Source: Candidatus Dadabacteria bacterium
GTDB taxonomy: Bacteria; Desulfobacterota_D; UBA1144; Nemesobacterales; Nemesobacteraceae
Assembly (NCBI GenBank): GCA_026705445.1
Contig: JAPPAR010000013.1
Coordinates: forward strand, 62,001 to 126,000
DNA: 64,000 nt
Reading direction: 5' to 3'
In this document: in pieces, positions 53,434 to 62,950 of the stretch
Layout of the letters: the number at the start of each line of letters is the position of its first letter
Position numbering within the stretch: position 1 is the stretch's first letter
Notes under the pieces: model-generated
Told to the model about the DNA's origin: nothing
Seen by the model: the letters and a program-made list of their open reading frames with translations, nothing else
Databases searched by the model: none
Program-made: the position numbers and the translations under genes

Positions 53434-53622
53434 TCAATTCCGTATATATTCATCGGCCCGAGGATCTTTTATTCCGTAGTCTTTATGACAAAACAATTGC
53501 CATTTTTCGTACGTCTTATACATTTGCTTACAGGATAGAACGAGCTGTTGTTCTCGGACAGAACCTGTGCGGGAAAACACATCTGCAAGCAATGAGATCA
53601 GTTCTGCCTGTAGGTACGCCAT
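53434..53622 (-). CDS. Possible small ORF or gene remnant
   Basis: 62 residues (MAYLQAELISLLADVFSR ... YEKWQLFCHKDYGIKDP) with good residue balance, but no ribosome-binding site. It overlaps only the first bases of the opposite gene at 53621. It fills most of the 320-base gap upstream of the cluster, in which nothing else is seen. Confidence 0.3.
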   Translation of the reverse strand: MAYLQAELISLLADVFSRTGSVREQQLVLSCKQMYKTYEKWQLFCHKDYGIKDPRADEYIRN

Positions 53623-54814
53623 GCAAAAATTCGCAATCCGTCTTCTCGGCATGTTTCGACGGATATCTCTTTTCATCTGGAAGCTGCGCGGCAAAACAGA
53701 AGCCGACCTGGCCGCCCAGCGGGTAGTCAGCGGAAAGTCCTGGGATGAGTTCTGCGATACCTTAAAGGCCGCGGGAGCTGCCTTGAATTTTCCGAAAGCG
53801 CCCAGAGACGCATTCAGCCAGGCGGAAGGGTATCGGTACTTAAGCCGCATCGCCCGGGCCGGACTGATGGCATTTATCGAGCATGCCGACCCGAAAGCGC
53901 CCGTGCTTCATCGCGTAGTCAACGAAACAACCAAGCTGGGTGCGGACAATCCCGATAACTTCTACCAGACAGCGGCGCTCAGCGGCGAGTATGAGTACAA
54001 AATCACGGGGCGGCGCAATAATATTGCTTACCTGAGCTTCGGCACCCAGTCCGGCAACTACGGGCAGGGACGAGGGCTGCCTCCAACAGGGCATATAGAG
54101 TCTGACCAGATAGAAACCGATGAAGACGGGTACTTTGAACTGATACTCAGCTGTGAACCTCAAAGCAAGAACTGGCTACCCATGACACCGGAAACCGGCA
54201 CATTGCTGGTGCGCCAGACTTTTCTTGATCGCGAAACAGAAACTCCGGCGGACTTGAGAATAGAACGGATCAACTGTTCTGAAGATGAACGTCGCCCTTC
54301 TTCATTGACGCCAAAACAGCTCGACGAAGGACTGAAAACCACGGGGACGCTCGTGGCAGGCGCGCCGCTGCTGTTTGCCAAGTGGGCTCGTGATTTCCAA
54401 AAGCACACCAACGAACTGCCGATGTTTGATCCGGAAGTATCGCTGGCCGCCGGGGGTGATCCCAATATCGTTTACTACCACAGTCACTGGAAAGTGGCGG
54501 AGGACGAAGCGCTGCTGATAGAAGTAACGCCGCCTGAGTGCGAACACTGGAACTTCCAGTTAAACAACTACTGGATGGAATCGCTCGACTACCGCTATCA
54601 CACGATACACACTAACAAGCACCTTGCCCGCTGCGAAGATGACGGTTCCGTGCGCCTAGTGGTAGCTCACGAGAATCCCGGCCATCCCAACTGGCTCCAG
54701 ACAGCCGGACATTCTTCCGGCACGATGTGCTTCAGGTGGGTGCGCGCCAGTGAACATCCTCAACCACGGACCAGACTGGTCAAGTTAACTGACCTTAAGC
54801 AGCTGCTTAGCTGA
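53621..54814 (+). CDS. DUF1214-domain protein
   Basis: 397 residues from ATG 53621; a GTG at 53567 is possible. Ends in a block typical of DUF1214 proteins: LIEVTPPECEHWNFQLNNYWMESLDYRYHTIH and HENPGHPNWLQTAGH. It opens a same-strand run of five genes (DUF1214, sulfotransferase, two SDRs, SRPBCC). Such proteins often accompany lipid or steroid-type metabolism. Catalytic role unknown. Confidence 0.82.
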   Translation: MQKFAIRLLGMFRRISLFIWKLRGKTEADLAAQRVVSGKSWDEFCDTLKAAGAALNFPKAPRDAFSQAEGYRYLSRIARAGLMAFIEHADPKAPVLHRVVNETTKLGADNPDNFYQTAALSGEYEYKITGRRNNIAYLSFGTQSGNYGQGRGLPPTGHIESDQIETDEDGYFELILSCEPQSKNWLPMTPETGTLLVRQTFLDRETETPADLRIERINCSEDERRPSSLTPKQLDEGLKTTGTLVAGAPLLFAKWARDFQKHTNELPMFDPEVSLAAGGDPNIVYYHSHWKVAEDEALLIEVTPPECEHWNFQLNNYWMESLDYRYHTIHTNKHLARCEDDGSVRLVVAHENPGHPNWLQTAGHSSGTMCFRWVRASEHPQPRTRLVKLTDLKQLLS

Positions 54815-54824
54815 ACGAATCGCC

Positions 54825-56081
54825 ATGGCCAGAAAGAACCTGGAGACTTCTACAGACTATGAGAATCCCTACCGTCCCCTTCCCGTCAGGATTTTCAATT
54901 CCGTCGGGAAGCTAAGTGAAAAGCTCGGATTGTCGAGTTCTTTGAATATTGAAAAGTTCACCTCAGCCGCGATCCGGAAAGCGGGGCTTCGGGATTTTGG
55001 CGACGACGGGCACTCCGAGGCGCTTGAAGTTTTAGTAAATTCGATTAATCAAGAGGCCGAGCTTACTCCGACCGGCAGGCTGATACAGAAAATCCGACTC
55101 ACAGGCGCGCTGGTTCACCGCCTCCGGATTGAGGAACTGCTGAAACAACACCCCGAAATACACGAGATCGATCTGGGGAAGATTATCCTGATCACGGGAC
55201 TGCAGCGCAGCGGAACGACAATACTGCACAGGCTGCTGAATTCCCATCCGGATATCCGAGGCGTGTCGGGCACAGAAGCGCTCAACCCGCTGCCGGCAAA
55301 AAACAGGGCCGGAGGAGCGATCGCCCGAAACGCGCAGGCGGTCATCGCGCAGCAGCTGATTTCGTATCTGTCCCCGCAATTCATGGCGGTTCACCCCATT
55401 GACCACAAGGAGCCGGAAGAAGACGTAATGCTCCTTGATCTTAACTTTATGAGTCAGGCGCCGGAAGCCACAATGCGCGTGCCGGGCTACTCCCGATGGC
55501 TTGAGGAACAGGACCATACACGGACCTATGAGTATTTCCGCAAGGTGCTGAAGATCCTGTGCTGGCAGCGCCCCGCCAGCACCTGGGTGCTGAAAACTCC
55601 GCACCACATGGAATATCTGGATGTGTTTCTCAAGGTTTTCCCCGCGGCGACAGTCGTGCAGACCCACCGCGATCCCCGAAAAACCATGCCCTCTTTCTGC
55701 AGCATGGTTGCTCACAACCGCGGGATATTCAGCGACCACGTGGACCCGGGGGAAATCGCGAGACACTGGTCAAGAAAGGCCCGCCGGATGGTCGAGTCAA
55801 CCATCCGGTTCCGGGACAAAGCGGATGCTGATCGATTCGTTGACGTTTCGTACTACGACCTGATGAAGGATCCGGTTGCCGAGCTTCACCGGATTTACCT
55901 GAGGGCCGGGGTGAATTTTGACGCCGAGGCGACGCGGCAAGCCGAGATTTTCATGAAGAGAAATCCGCAAAACCGCTTCGGCAGGCACGTCTACCGTTTA
56001 AGTGATTTCGGGTTGAGCGAGGAAATTATTGAAGATCATTTCTCTTTTTATCGCGAAAAGCATAAAATTCCTTTTGAGTAG
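54825..56081 (+). CDS. Sulfotransferase family protein
   Basis: 418 residues. The 5'-phosphosulfate binding motif is ITGLQRSGTTILHRLLNSHPD, and the 3'-phosphate region is VVQTHRDPRKTMPSFCSMV. An unusual long N-terminal helical part (residues 1-125) precedes it, as in lipid- and omega-hydroxy sulfotransferase families. It should transfer sulfate from PAPS to a hydroxyl of an unknown, probably lipidic, acceptor. 10 bases after the DUF1214 gene. Confidence 0.88.
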   Translation: MARKNLETSTDYENPYRPLPVRIFNSVGKLSEKLGLSSSLNIEKFTSAAIRKAGLRDFGDDGHSEALEVLVNSINQEAELTPTGRLIQKIRLTGALVHRLRIEELLKQHPEIHEIDLGKIILITGLQRSGTTILHRLLNSHPDIRGVSGTEALNPLPAKNRAGGAIARNAQAVIAQQLISYLSPQFMAVHPIDHKEPEEDVMLLDLNFMSQAPEATMRVPGYSRWLEEQDHTRTYEYFRKVLKILCWQRPASTWVLKTPHHMEYLDVFLKVFPAATVVQTHRDPRKTMPSFCSMVAHNRGIFSDHVDPGEIARHWSRKARRMVESTIRFRDKADADRFVDVSYYDLMKDPVAELHRIYLRAGVNFDAEATRQAEIFMKRNPQNRFGRHVYRLSDFGLSEEIIEDHFSFYREKHKIPFE

Positions 56082-56137
56082 TCTCTGCGAATTCAGGCAA
56101 CCTTAAAAAACCGAAAAACAGTACGGAGAAACCCGCC

Positions 56138-57139
56138 ATGGGACGAAAAACAAAACAGATGGGCGACGGTTCCTTTATAGACGCCATAGTCATCGCAATT
56201 CGAGATCTGGCGCAACCCAAGGTATCGGAAGTGAACCCAGTTCCGAAGCACGTGCGTATCGACGGCAAAACCTGCCTGATAACCGGAGCGAACAGCGGGC
56301 TTGGCAGGGCCGCTGCCGCCGAGCTCGCGAGGCGGGGAGCAAACATGATTCTGGCCTGTCGACCCGGTCATACGAAAACATGTGACGAAATAAAGAAACT
56401 GTCCGGTTCCGAGAACGTGGAAATGATGGAAGTGGATCTCTCGGATCTTCGGTCTGTACACCGTCTCTGCGATCAGCTGAGCGACCGCAACATGAAAATT
56501 GATATCGCGGTTCTAAACGCAGGCCTGGCGCTCCAGAAGGCAACCAGAACGCCGCAGGGATACGAGACAATGTTCACGGTTCATTTCCTCGCGAATCGCG
56601 TCATGATTGACCGGTGGTTAAAAGACGGCGTGATCCGTCCGTCCGGCCAGGCCGGAGAGACCCCGCGAATTATCTTTGTCTCATCCGAAGCTCATCGGTC
56701 CTCTCATACCATCGATTTTGACCGCCTCGGGGAATTTACCGACTATAAGCCCGGAGAAGGCTTTAAGTACTACGGTATCAGTAAGCTTGTTATGTGTACG
56801 TTTGCGACTGAACTCTCGCGCCGTCTGAACACGGGCGGCAGAACTGAAGTCGCGGTTCACTCAATGTGTCCTGGGGGTGTCGCCACGAACATTTCGCGGG
56901 AAACGCCGCTCATTCTGAAACCCATAGTCAACCCGCTGCTGAGATATTTTTTTCAGTCCCCCAAAGAAGCTATCGGGCCGGTAATCTACCTGTGCTGCGC
57001 GGGGGAGGCTGGTACCGACACAGGCATCTACCTGCATTTAATGCAGCGAAAGTCCGTGTCTCCCGCGGCGGCTAACGAAGAAAACGGAACCAGGCTGTGG
57101 GAAGCAAGCGAACCCCTGGTCGCTGATTCCCGAGAGTGA
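56138..57139 (+). CDS. Short-chain dehydrogenase/reductase 1 of cluster
   Basis: 333 residues, GGAGA eight bases before the ATG. NAD(P) motif ITGANSGLGRAAAAELARRGAN, NNAG-type motif altered to VLNAGLALQ, active-site FVSSEAH and YYGISKLVM (YxxxK). Resembles retinol/light-dependent protochlorophyllide-type SDRs that act on large hydrophobic substrates. Second SDR follows. Confidence 0.9.
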   Translation: MGRKTKQMGDGSFIDAIVIAIRDLAQPKVSEVNPVPKHVRIDGKTCLITGANSGLGRAAAAELARRGANMILACRPGHTKTCDEIKKLSGSENVEMMEVDLSDLRSVHRLCDQLSDRNMKIDIAVLNAGLALQKATRTPQGYETMFTVHFLANRVMIDRWLKDGVIRPSGQAGETPRIIFVSSEAHRSSHTIDFDRLGEFTDYKPGEGFKYYGISKLVMCTFATELSRRLNTGGRTEVAVHSMCPGGVATNISRETPLILKPIVNPLLRYFFQSPKEAIGPVIYLCCAGEAGTDTGIYLHLMQRKSVSPAAANEENGTRLWEASEPLVADSRE

Positions 57140-57245
57140 ACCCTGCGGTCGACGTGGCGGCCGGCCGCTCAGGCGCCGGACGCGCATTTGTGTTATATAA
57201 AAAGCTGTACGCGAGACCACGCTTTATACATAATATTGTTCCCAC

Positions 57246-58250
57246 ATGCCTAAGACGTTCTCAAAATCCGTAACTCATATCCTGCGGCTGTTTATGAGCA
57301 AGCCGATGGCGGAAGAAGCTGATATGTCGGGTCGGAACGTTATTGTGACAGGCGCCGCTCCCAATTCAATCGGTTATGAAACGGCCAGGATCCTCGCAAG
57401 CTGGGGAGCTGCAGTAGTTGTCACCAGTACTGACGATATTGAACTGATGGAAAACTCCTTGAGGGAAGACTTGAGAACCATCGGCGCCGACGAGAAAAAG
57501 ATTAAAGCCCGCAGGTTAGACCTCTGCGATGTCGACAGCGTCAATGATTTCACGACGTGGTACCGGAAAAATTACAACGACCGGCTGCACGTACTTGTCA
57601 ATAACGCGGGGATTCACAAGAATATCCTTAATCCGAGAAAAAAGCCGCCCATGACGAAAGACGGTTTCGAAATTCACTGGCGGACAAACTTCCTCGGAAC
57701 TTTTCACCTGACGAGCCTGCTGCTTCCGGTTCTCAAGCAGAGCGGTCTTGAAAGCGGAGACGCGCGGATTGTGAACGTGACTTCCCACCTGCACGACAGA
57801 GTGAAAAACAAGAGCATGTTTGACGATGACGGGGACTATCACTCCTGGGACGCTTACGGGCTGTCAAAACTGGCGTTAATCCACTTTACTTTCGAGATCC
57901 AGAGGCGGTTTGCCGAAAAGTACAACCTCCAGTCGGCAGCAGTGCACCCCGGCTCTGTTATGACTAATCTTATGCAGACCCAGGAATACGAAGGAAAGGT
58001 CGGGTATATTCTAAACAGAATCAGTTGCGCGCTCGCGTCTGTTGTCCTGCTGCGCCCGGTATTCGGCGCGCAGACTTCTGTTATGTGCGCCAGCAAGTAC
58101 CCGTTTCAAGGTGGAAAATATTATGTGCGCTGCGAGGGAGCGGAATCATCCGGCGATACGAAAGACCGGGATGTGTCGAAACTTCTGTGGGACAACTCAG
58201 ATGCATGGGTTGGAACTTTAGGCGGGAGCAGTGAAGATGGGCATCAATAG
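57246..58250 (+). CDS. Short-chain dehydrogenase/reductase 2 of cluster
   Basis: 334 residues. Cofactor motif VTGAAPNSIGYETARILASWGA (TGxxxxxIG form, one residue longer than usual), VLVNNAGIHKN, VNVTSHLHD and the catalytic DAYGLSKLALIHF (YxxxK). Similar in size to the first SDR and perhaps a distant paralogue. It overlaps the next gene's start by 20 bases. Confidence 0.9.
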   Translation: MPKTFSKSVTHILRLFMSKPMAEEADMSGRNVIVTGAAPNSIGYETARILASWGAAVVVTSTDDIELMENSLREDLRTIGADEKKIKARRLDLCDVDSVNDFTTWYRKNYNDRLHVLVNNAGIHKNILNPRKKPPMTKDGFEIHWRTNFLGTFHLTSLLLPVLKQSGLESGDARIVNVTSHLHDRVKNKSMFDDDGDYHSWDAYGLSKLALIHFTFEIQRRFAEKYNLQSAAVHPGSVMTNLMQTQEYEGKVGYILNRISCALASVVLLRPVFGAQTSVMCASKYPFQGGKYYVRCEGAESSGDTKDRDVSKLLWDNSDAWVGTLGGSSEDGHQ

Positions 58251-58698
58251 GGAAGTACGTACCGACCGTATTCAGATCGACGCACCCATTGACTTTGTTT
58301 GGGATGTCCTGACTGACGTCGAGAATTACGGCGAGTGGAATCCGTTCACACCTCGAGCCAGAACCGATTTTAAAATCGGGGCGCCCGTTCATTTACTGGT
58401 AAGAATGTGGCCCTCAAAATTCAGAATAACTGAAACTTTATGCGCATTTGAAAAACCACGTCTTCTTTCCTGGAGCAGGAATTTCGGAACTTCCTGGCTC
58501 TTGTTTGTGGTGCGAGAACAGCATCTGGAACCTGTAAGCGACACAAGCTGCAGCTACCATAATGTCGACCTGTTAAGCGGCCTACTTTCACCATTCGTCA
58601 CGCTGTTCTTCGGCGGTTACATGCGTCGCGGGTTTGGCGATGTAGGAACGGGATTAAAACTCCGCGCAGAAACTCTGTATAGGGAGACGAAAAACTGA
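58231..58698 (+). CDS. SRPBCC (START-like) domain protein
   Basis: 155 residues from GTG 58231 or ATG 58237. IQIDAPIDFVWDVLTDVENYGEWNPFTP is a classic SRPBCC start, with KFRITETLCAFEKPRLLSW and a final amphipathic helix. The fold binds hydrophobic ligands. It overlaps the end of SDR 2 and completes the five-gene cluster. Confidence 0.88.
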   Translation: MKMGINREVRTDRIQIDAPIDFVWDVLTDVENYGEWNPFTPRARTDFKIGAPVHLLVRMWPSKFRITETLCAFEKPRLLSWSRNFGTSWLLFVVREQHLEPVSDTSCSYHNVDLLSGLLSPFVTLFFGGYMRRGFGDVGTGLKLRAETLYRETKN

Positions 58699-58771
58699 AT
58701 ATCCGCAGAAGTGCCGTTTCCGTCCTGGTGCTAAGCAGCGCCACTGTTCTGGAAGAAAGAGAAAAACCACT

Positions 58772-59449
58772 CTAAGAAGATATTCCGACAAAACTAATCA
58801 TCTTTTCCGTACCAGAGCCGTCTCTTCTGTATGAAGGAAGGCCCTGACAGTAAGTGCATAAATCCATTACCTCGACTTGCTGAACCCCCGCATCGAAAAG
58901 TTCGATTCTGTTAATCTCCACAAGATCAAGAAGGAATTTCCCGTCACCTTTTTCAAGAAGCCAGTTCGTTTCGCCGCTGAACCTTCCTACGAACCGTGAC
59001 GCCACATCGTCTCGAACTTCGTAGCAGCATCTTCGTATGGCCGGACCTATTGCGGCCACGGCGTCCCGCGGTTTCAAGGAGTATTCTTCGCAAACGGCCC
59101 CAATAGATTCCCTGACAACCCGCAGAGAGGTTCCGCGCCATCCCGCGTGGACGGCGAAAACGCAACCGGAATCGGGAAAGCAAACAAGAACAGGAACGCA
59201 GTCGGCCGTGATGACCCCGATGCCTGTACCTTTTTGCCGCGTAACAATCGAATCGGCTTCGGCAGATTTTTTTTCCGCGGCATTGTCGGCGAAAAAGACG
59301 GTGCTGCCATGAACCTGGTTCACGGTAATGATATCCTCAAGCCCGTAAGCGGAGGCGATTCTGAGAATATCCAGCCCTCCGGGATCATGAACGAAACCGT
59401 GGATAACGCCGTTGCACTTCTCAAGCAGGGCCGAACGAAAAACCTTCAT
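58772..59449 (-). CDS. pgeF: Peptidoglycan editing factor PgeF (YfiH family)
   Basis: 225 residues. The multicopper-oxidase-like motif VITADCVPVLVCFPDSGCVFAVHAGWRG and the AAIGPAIRRCCYEV region hold the Cys and His of the active site. It cleans misloaded peptidoglycan precursors. Start overlaps the rluD stop (ATGA). Confidence 0.92.
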   Translation of the reverse strand: MKVFRSALLEKCNGVIHGFVHDPGGLDILRIASAYGLEDIITVNQVHGSTVFFADNAAEKKSAEADSIVTRQKGTGIGVITADCVPVLVCFPDSGCVFAVHAGWRGTSLRVVRESIGAVCEEYSLKPRDAVAAIGPAIRRCCYEVRDDVASRFVGRFSGETNWLLEKGDGKFLLDLVEINRIELFDAGVQQVEVMDLCTYCQGLPSYRRDGSGTEKMISFVGISS

Positions 59450-60402
59450 CCGCTCCGCCTCCTTAGAAAATCGATCACTGAAACCATATCCTCGGGGATT
59501 TTCGCCGAAAGTTTAATCCACTTTCCGGTCGCCGGATGGGTAAAGCCGAGACTTCTCGCGTGAAGAGCGTGCCTTTTTATTAACGCTCCCAAGACCCTTG
59601 AATTTTGCGGGCGGCTTTTTTTGCCTCCGTAAATTTTATCGGCAAACACCGGAAACCCGTTTTCAGAAAAATGAACCCTTATCTGGTGAGTTCTCCCGGT
59701 CTTCGGCCAGATGCTCACAAGAGTCGCCCCGTGCAGCCTTTCGATTACCTCCCAGCGGGTCTCGGCATCTCTCCCAACTCTGGAAAAAGAGGTCATTTTT
59801 ATCCTGTTCGAGGGACTCCTTCCTATTGGGGAGCTGAAAACCCCCGAACCTTTTTTCATTTCCCCGGAAACAACAGCCACGTATTCCTTTTCCGTCTCTC
59901 TGGCTTTGAACTGCTCGGAAAGACTTTTGTGCGCCCGATCGTTTTTAGCAACAACCATGACCCCGGAGGTTTCCTTGTCGAGGCGATGCACTATCCCCGG
60001 GCGCATCTCGCCTCCTATTCCCAAAAGGTCCTCGCACATATAAACAAGAGCGTTCACAAGCGTGCCGCTCGTCACTCCCGCCCCCGGGTGAACCACCATA
60101 CCGGCGGGTTTGTTAACGACGATTACGTCACGGTCCTCGTAAACAATCTCGACATCGATCTCCTCTCCCTTGATGCCGCAGGGCTCAGGAGGCGGAATGT
60201 TAACGCTCAGGCTCTCCCCGCCGTTTATTATCCGAGAAGGCTTAAACGTTTTGCGGTCAATAAGTATGTTTCCGAGCTCTATGTGCTTTTTTATGCTCGA
60301 GCGGCTAAGCTCCCCAAGAAAGCCAGAGAGAAACACGTCGGCCCTTTGCCCGGCAAATTCCCGAGGGATTTCTGTTACGGTTTTTTCTTCCGCAGGTTCC
60401 AT
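59446..60402 (-). CDS. rluD: RluA/RluD-family pseudouridine synthase
   Basis: 318 residues: N-terminal S4 RNA-binding domain (FAGQRADVFLSGFL ... IKKHIELGNILID) and the catalytic RPGIVHRLDKETSGVMVVAKND with the key Asp in HRLDKETSG. Modifies uridines in 23S rRNA; RluD versus RluC is not certain. Middle gene of a three-gene operon with the SAM hydrolase and pgeF. Confidence 0.9.
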   Translation of the reverse strand: MEPAEEKTVTEIPREFAGQRADVFLSGFLGELSRSSIKKHIELGNILIDRKTFKPSRIINGGESLSVNIPPPEPCGIKGEEIDVEIVYEDRDVIVVNKPAGMVVHPGAGVTSGTLVNALVYMCEDLLGIGGEMRPGIVHRLDKETSGVMVVAKNDRAHKSLSEQFKARETEKEYVAVVSGEMKKGSGVFSSPIGRSPSNRIKMTSFSRVGRDAETRWEVIERLHGATLVSIWPKTGRTHQIRVHFSENGFPVFADKIYGGKKSRPQNSRVLGALIKRHALHARSLGFTHPATGKWIKLSAKIPEDMVSVIDFLRRRSG

Positions 60403-60411
60403 GAACTTCTC

Positions 60412-61194
60412 TCAGCTGCTCTCCTCAACGATGATGACTTCCGGCGGAACTTCGCCGAAAACATCGCTCGCCCGCCCCTGGTTAACCGATATTTCTATAT
60501 ACCCCCCGCTTCCCCCGACAACAACGATTTCACCGGGTTCCACAGAAGAATACGATTGCGAGATTCCCGTAACCTGCTTCTTTCCAACTGTTACCGCGGC
60601 CCGGGCCCCGTCACTGACAGCCTCCGTCGGTATGCTGGTTACAAGATTTCCGAACTTGTCAGTGTAAACAACGGTTCCGCGGATCTCGGTCCCGTTTACC
60701 GAGTACCCGTCGCTGGGAAGAATTTCGGGATCATGGATTTGCGGCCCGATCTCCGAGAACGAAACTCCAAGTGAAAGATGCGCAGCGACAGGGGAAAATA
60801 TATCCCTTCCGTGAAAAGTAGAGCTTGTCTCTTTTAGAAAATAGTCCCGGTTTTTTATTTCGCGGGCACTGAAATCCCCGCAGCAACGAATGACCGAACT
60901 GAAAACGCCGTTATCAGGCCCCACGAAAAAATGACCGTCAGCGAAAAGCGCCACAGGTCTTCGTCTGCTTCCGACTCCCGGATCTACCACGACCAGATGC
61001 ACGGTGTTTTTCGGAAAGTAGCGGTATGAATTTCCTATGACAAAAGACGCGGCGCGGATGTTATGAGACTCAATGCAGTGGGTTATGTCGACCGGGTAGA
61101 CATTTTCGTTTATGGAGAGCATAACCCCTTTCATCGCCCCCACGTAATGATCGCTTGACCCGAAATCCGTTGTCAGTGTTATAATGCTTCTCAT
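60412..61194 (-). CDS. SAM hydroxide adenosyltransferase (DUF62)
   Basis: 260 residues. LTTDFGSSDHYVGAMKGVML, HLVVVDPGVGSRRRPVALFADGHFFVGPDNGVFSSVI and a C-terminal VVGGSGGYIEISVNQG are the family hallmarks; the DPGVG and PDNG motifs form the active site. It hydrolyses SAM to adenosine and methionine. Starts head to head with an MBL gene, whose frame overlaps slightly upstream. Confidence 0.9.
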   Translation of the reverse strand: MRSIITLTTDFGSSDHYVGAMKGVMLSINENVYPVDITHCIESHNIRAASFVIGNSYRYFPKNTVHLVVVDPGVGSRRRPVALFADGHFFVGPDNGVFSSVIRCCGDFSAREIKNRDYFLKETSSTFHGRDIFSPVAAHLSLGVSFSEIGPQIHDPEILPSDGYSVNGTEIRGTVVYTDKFGNLVTSIPTEAVSDGARAAVTVGKKQVTGISQSYSSVEPGEIVVVGGSGGYIEISVNQGRASDVFGEVPPEVIIVEESS

Positions 61195-61249
61195 CCAGAC
61201 TGCTCCGCGAGTAAGATTATGGAACGGAGACGGGATTATATCAAGTCAC

Positions 61250-62008
61250 ATGGTGGAACTTACCGTTTTGGGTTCGGGCACCTGCGTGCCTAATGAGAAA
61301 AGAGGTTCCTCAGGATATCTCCTGAGCACCGATGCCGGCTCTTCCCTCTTTGACTGCGGAAACGGCGTGGTATGGAAACTCGAGAAAACAGGGGTCGATT
61401 ATCTTGGGATTGACAATGTTTTCATAACGCATTTTCACCCCGACCACACCTCCGACCTGATTCCTCTTCTTTTCGCCACGAGGCATCCTTACGGGAAAAA
61501 AAGAGAAAAGACGCTTCGGATATGGGGGCCGGACGGGTTCTTGGGATTCCTCGAAAAGCTGCGGGCTCCTTACAGGGATTGGGTAAGACCCGATCTCGTG
61601 GAAATCCATGAGATCGGAAGAAAGAAACAGAAAATTGGCGACCTTGAAATAAAGACATTCAAAACCGTTCATACTGAAAACAGCATCGGATACGTGATAC
61701 GAGCCCTGGGAAAGAAAATCATCTACACTGGAGACACAGGTTATTTCCCCGGACTTCGCAAGGTGGCATCGGATGCGGACATATTCATTACGGAATGCGC
61801 GCTTCCGGACTCAGAGAAAATGGCCGTTCACATGACCCCTTCAGACATAGCGGAGATTCTTCGGGAAAGCAGTCCCAAGAAAATTGTGCTCTCGCACCTT
61901 TACCCTTCAATGGACGATAGAAATCTTCGGGAAGAAATAAAAGCGCTTTCGGGAAACAGAGAAACGGAGATAATAGTCGCCGAAGATCTTATGGAAATCG
62001 TCGCATAA
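61250..62008 (+). CDS. MBL-fold metallo-hydrolase
   Basis: 252 residues from ATG 61250 (MVELTVLGSGTCVP); the frame is open upstream to 61184. Zinc motif HFHPDHTSD (HxHxDH), then GDTGYFPG with Asp ligand and SHLYPSM with the last His. Close to the RNase Z/arylsulfatase-type MBL group. Substrate unknown. Confidence 0.9.
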   Translation: MVELTVLGSGTCVPNEKRGSSGYLLSTDAGSSLFDCGNGVVWKLEKTGVDYLGIDNVFITHFHPDHTSDLIPLLFATRHPYGKKREKTLRIWGPDGFLGFLEKLRAPYRDWVRPDLVEIHEIGRKKQKIGDLEIKTFKTVHTENSIGYVIRALGKKIIYTGDTGYFPGLRKVASDADIFITECALPDSEKMAVHMTPSDIAEILRESSPKKIVLSHLYPSMDDRNLREEIKALSGNRETEIIVAEDLMEIVA

Positions 62009-62025
62009 GAAGATCAATATTTTGT

Positions 62026-62769
62026 CTAATCCCTCTTTCCGGCAACCGCGCAGTTTACTTCCTCTATAAGATTCTCCGCAATCTCAAGGCTGTTTTCCGC
62101 CTCGGTAACCGGGCGCCCCATAACCAGATAATCGGCTCCGTACTGAATTGCCACGGCTGGCGTAAGCGCCCTTTTGTGATCATTTCTGTTTTTTCCCTCG
62201 GGACGTATTCCGGGAGCTACTATTACAAGACGGTTCCCGAATTGCTGTCTGATTTCCCGTATCGACTCTCCCGAAGCCACAACCCCGTCGCAGCCGGCTT
62301 CAACTGACCTTCGCGTGAAAACCCTGATGTATTCATCGAGTTCGATATTCTCGTTCATCATAAGCGCTCTCAGATCATCTTGGTTGAGACTTGAGAGAAA
62401 AGTGAGGGAAAGAATAAGGGGCCGGTCCCTTTCGCCGCGGCCTTCTTTCGCGGCAGCCACAGTAGCCTTGCCGCCATTTATGGTAACGAACTCCACTCCC
62501 TCGGGCACCGCCCGAAGAGCAGCCGTGATCGTACGGTCTATGTCTCCCATCTTAAGATCAAGAAAGACCTTTTTCCCAAGTCCTATAAGCTCATTTACGA
62601 AACTCATCCCCTCTCGCATAAAAAGCTGGTAGCCGACCTTGTAGATGCCGATCCTTTCGCCAAGAAGTTCCACAAGGGCAAGAGCTTTCTCCCTTGAGTC
62701 AAAGTCAAGCGCTATTATCAATCTCTCGCAACTCTGCGGGGCGTTTTTTTTATTGTTTTCCGGTTCCAT
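62026..62769 (-). CDS. pyrF: Orotidine 5'-phosphate decarboxylase
   Basis: 247 residues from ATG 62769. LIIALDFDSREKALALVELLG, KVFLDLKMGDIDRTI (catalytic Lys/Asp network), APGIRPEGK and DYLVMGRPVTEAENSLE. It makes UMP. The frame is open further upstream but the residues do not fit. Divergent from ispH. Confidence 0.94.
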   Translation of the reverse strand: MEPENNKKNAPQSCERLIIALDFDSREKALALVELLGERIGIYKVGYQLFMREGMSFVNELIGLGKKVFLDLKMGDIDRTITAALRAVPEGVEFVTINGGKATVAAAKEGRGERDRPLILSLTFLSSLNQDDLRALMMNENIELDEYIRVFTRRSVEAGCDGVVASGESIREIRQQFGNRLVIVAPGIRPEGKNRNDHKRALTPAVAIQYGADYLVMGRPVTEAENSLEIAENLIEEVNCAVAGKRD

Positions 62770-62950
62770 GGCTTGAAAATTCCCTTGTTTTGTATGCCAC
62801 GCCGCTACATCGCTCTGGCGAGAGCAAACAAGGTAAAGCATACCCGGCAAACGCGCGGCGTGCTTGCGGTTACAACCCGATCTCCTTCGTTCCAGCCGCA
62901 AAACTGCTTTGCTTGACCTGCGTTGTCACGGCGTTATCATCTACGGTGAC

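Noticed and set aside
59605-60774. A 389-residue plus-strand frame across rluD and the SAM hydrolase
   Set aside because: It spans two confident genes on the other strand, with composition typical of a shadow frame.
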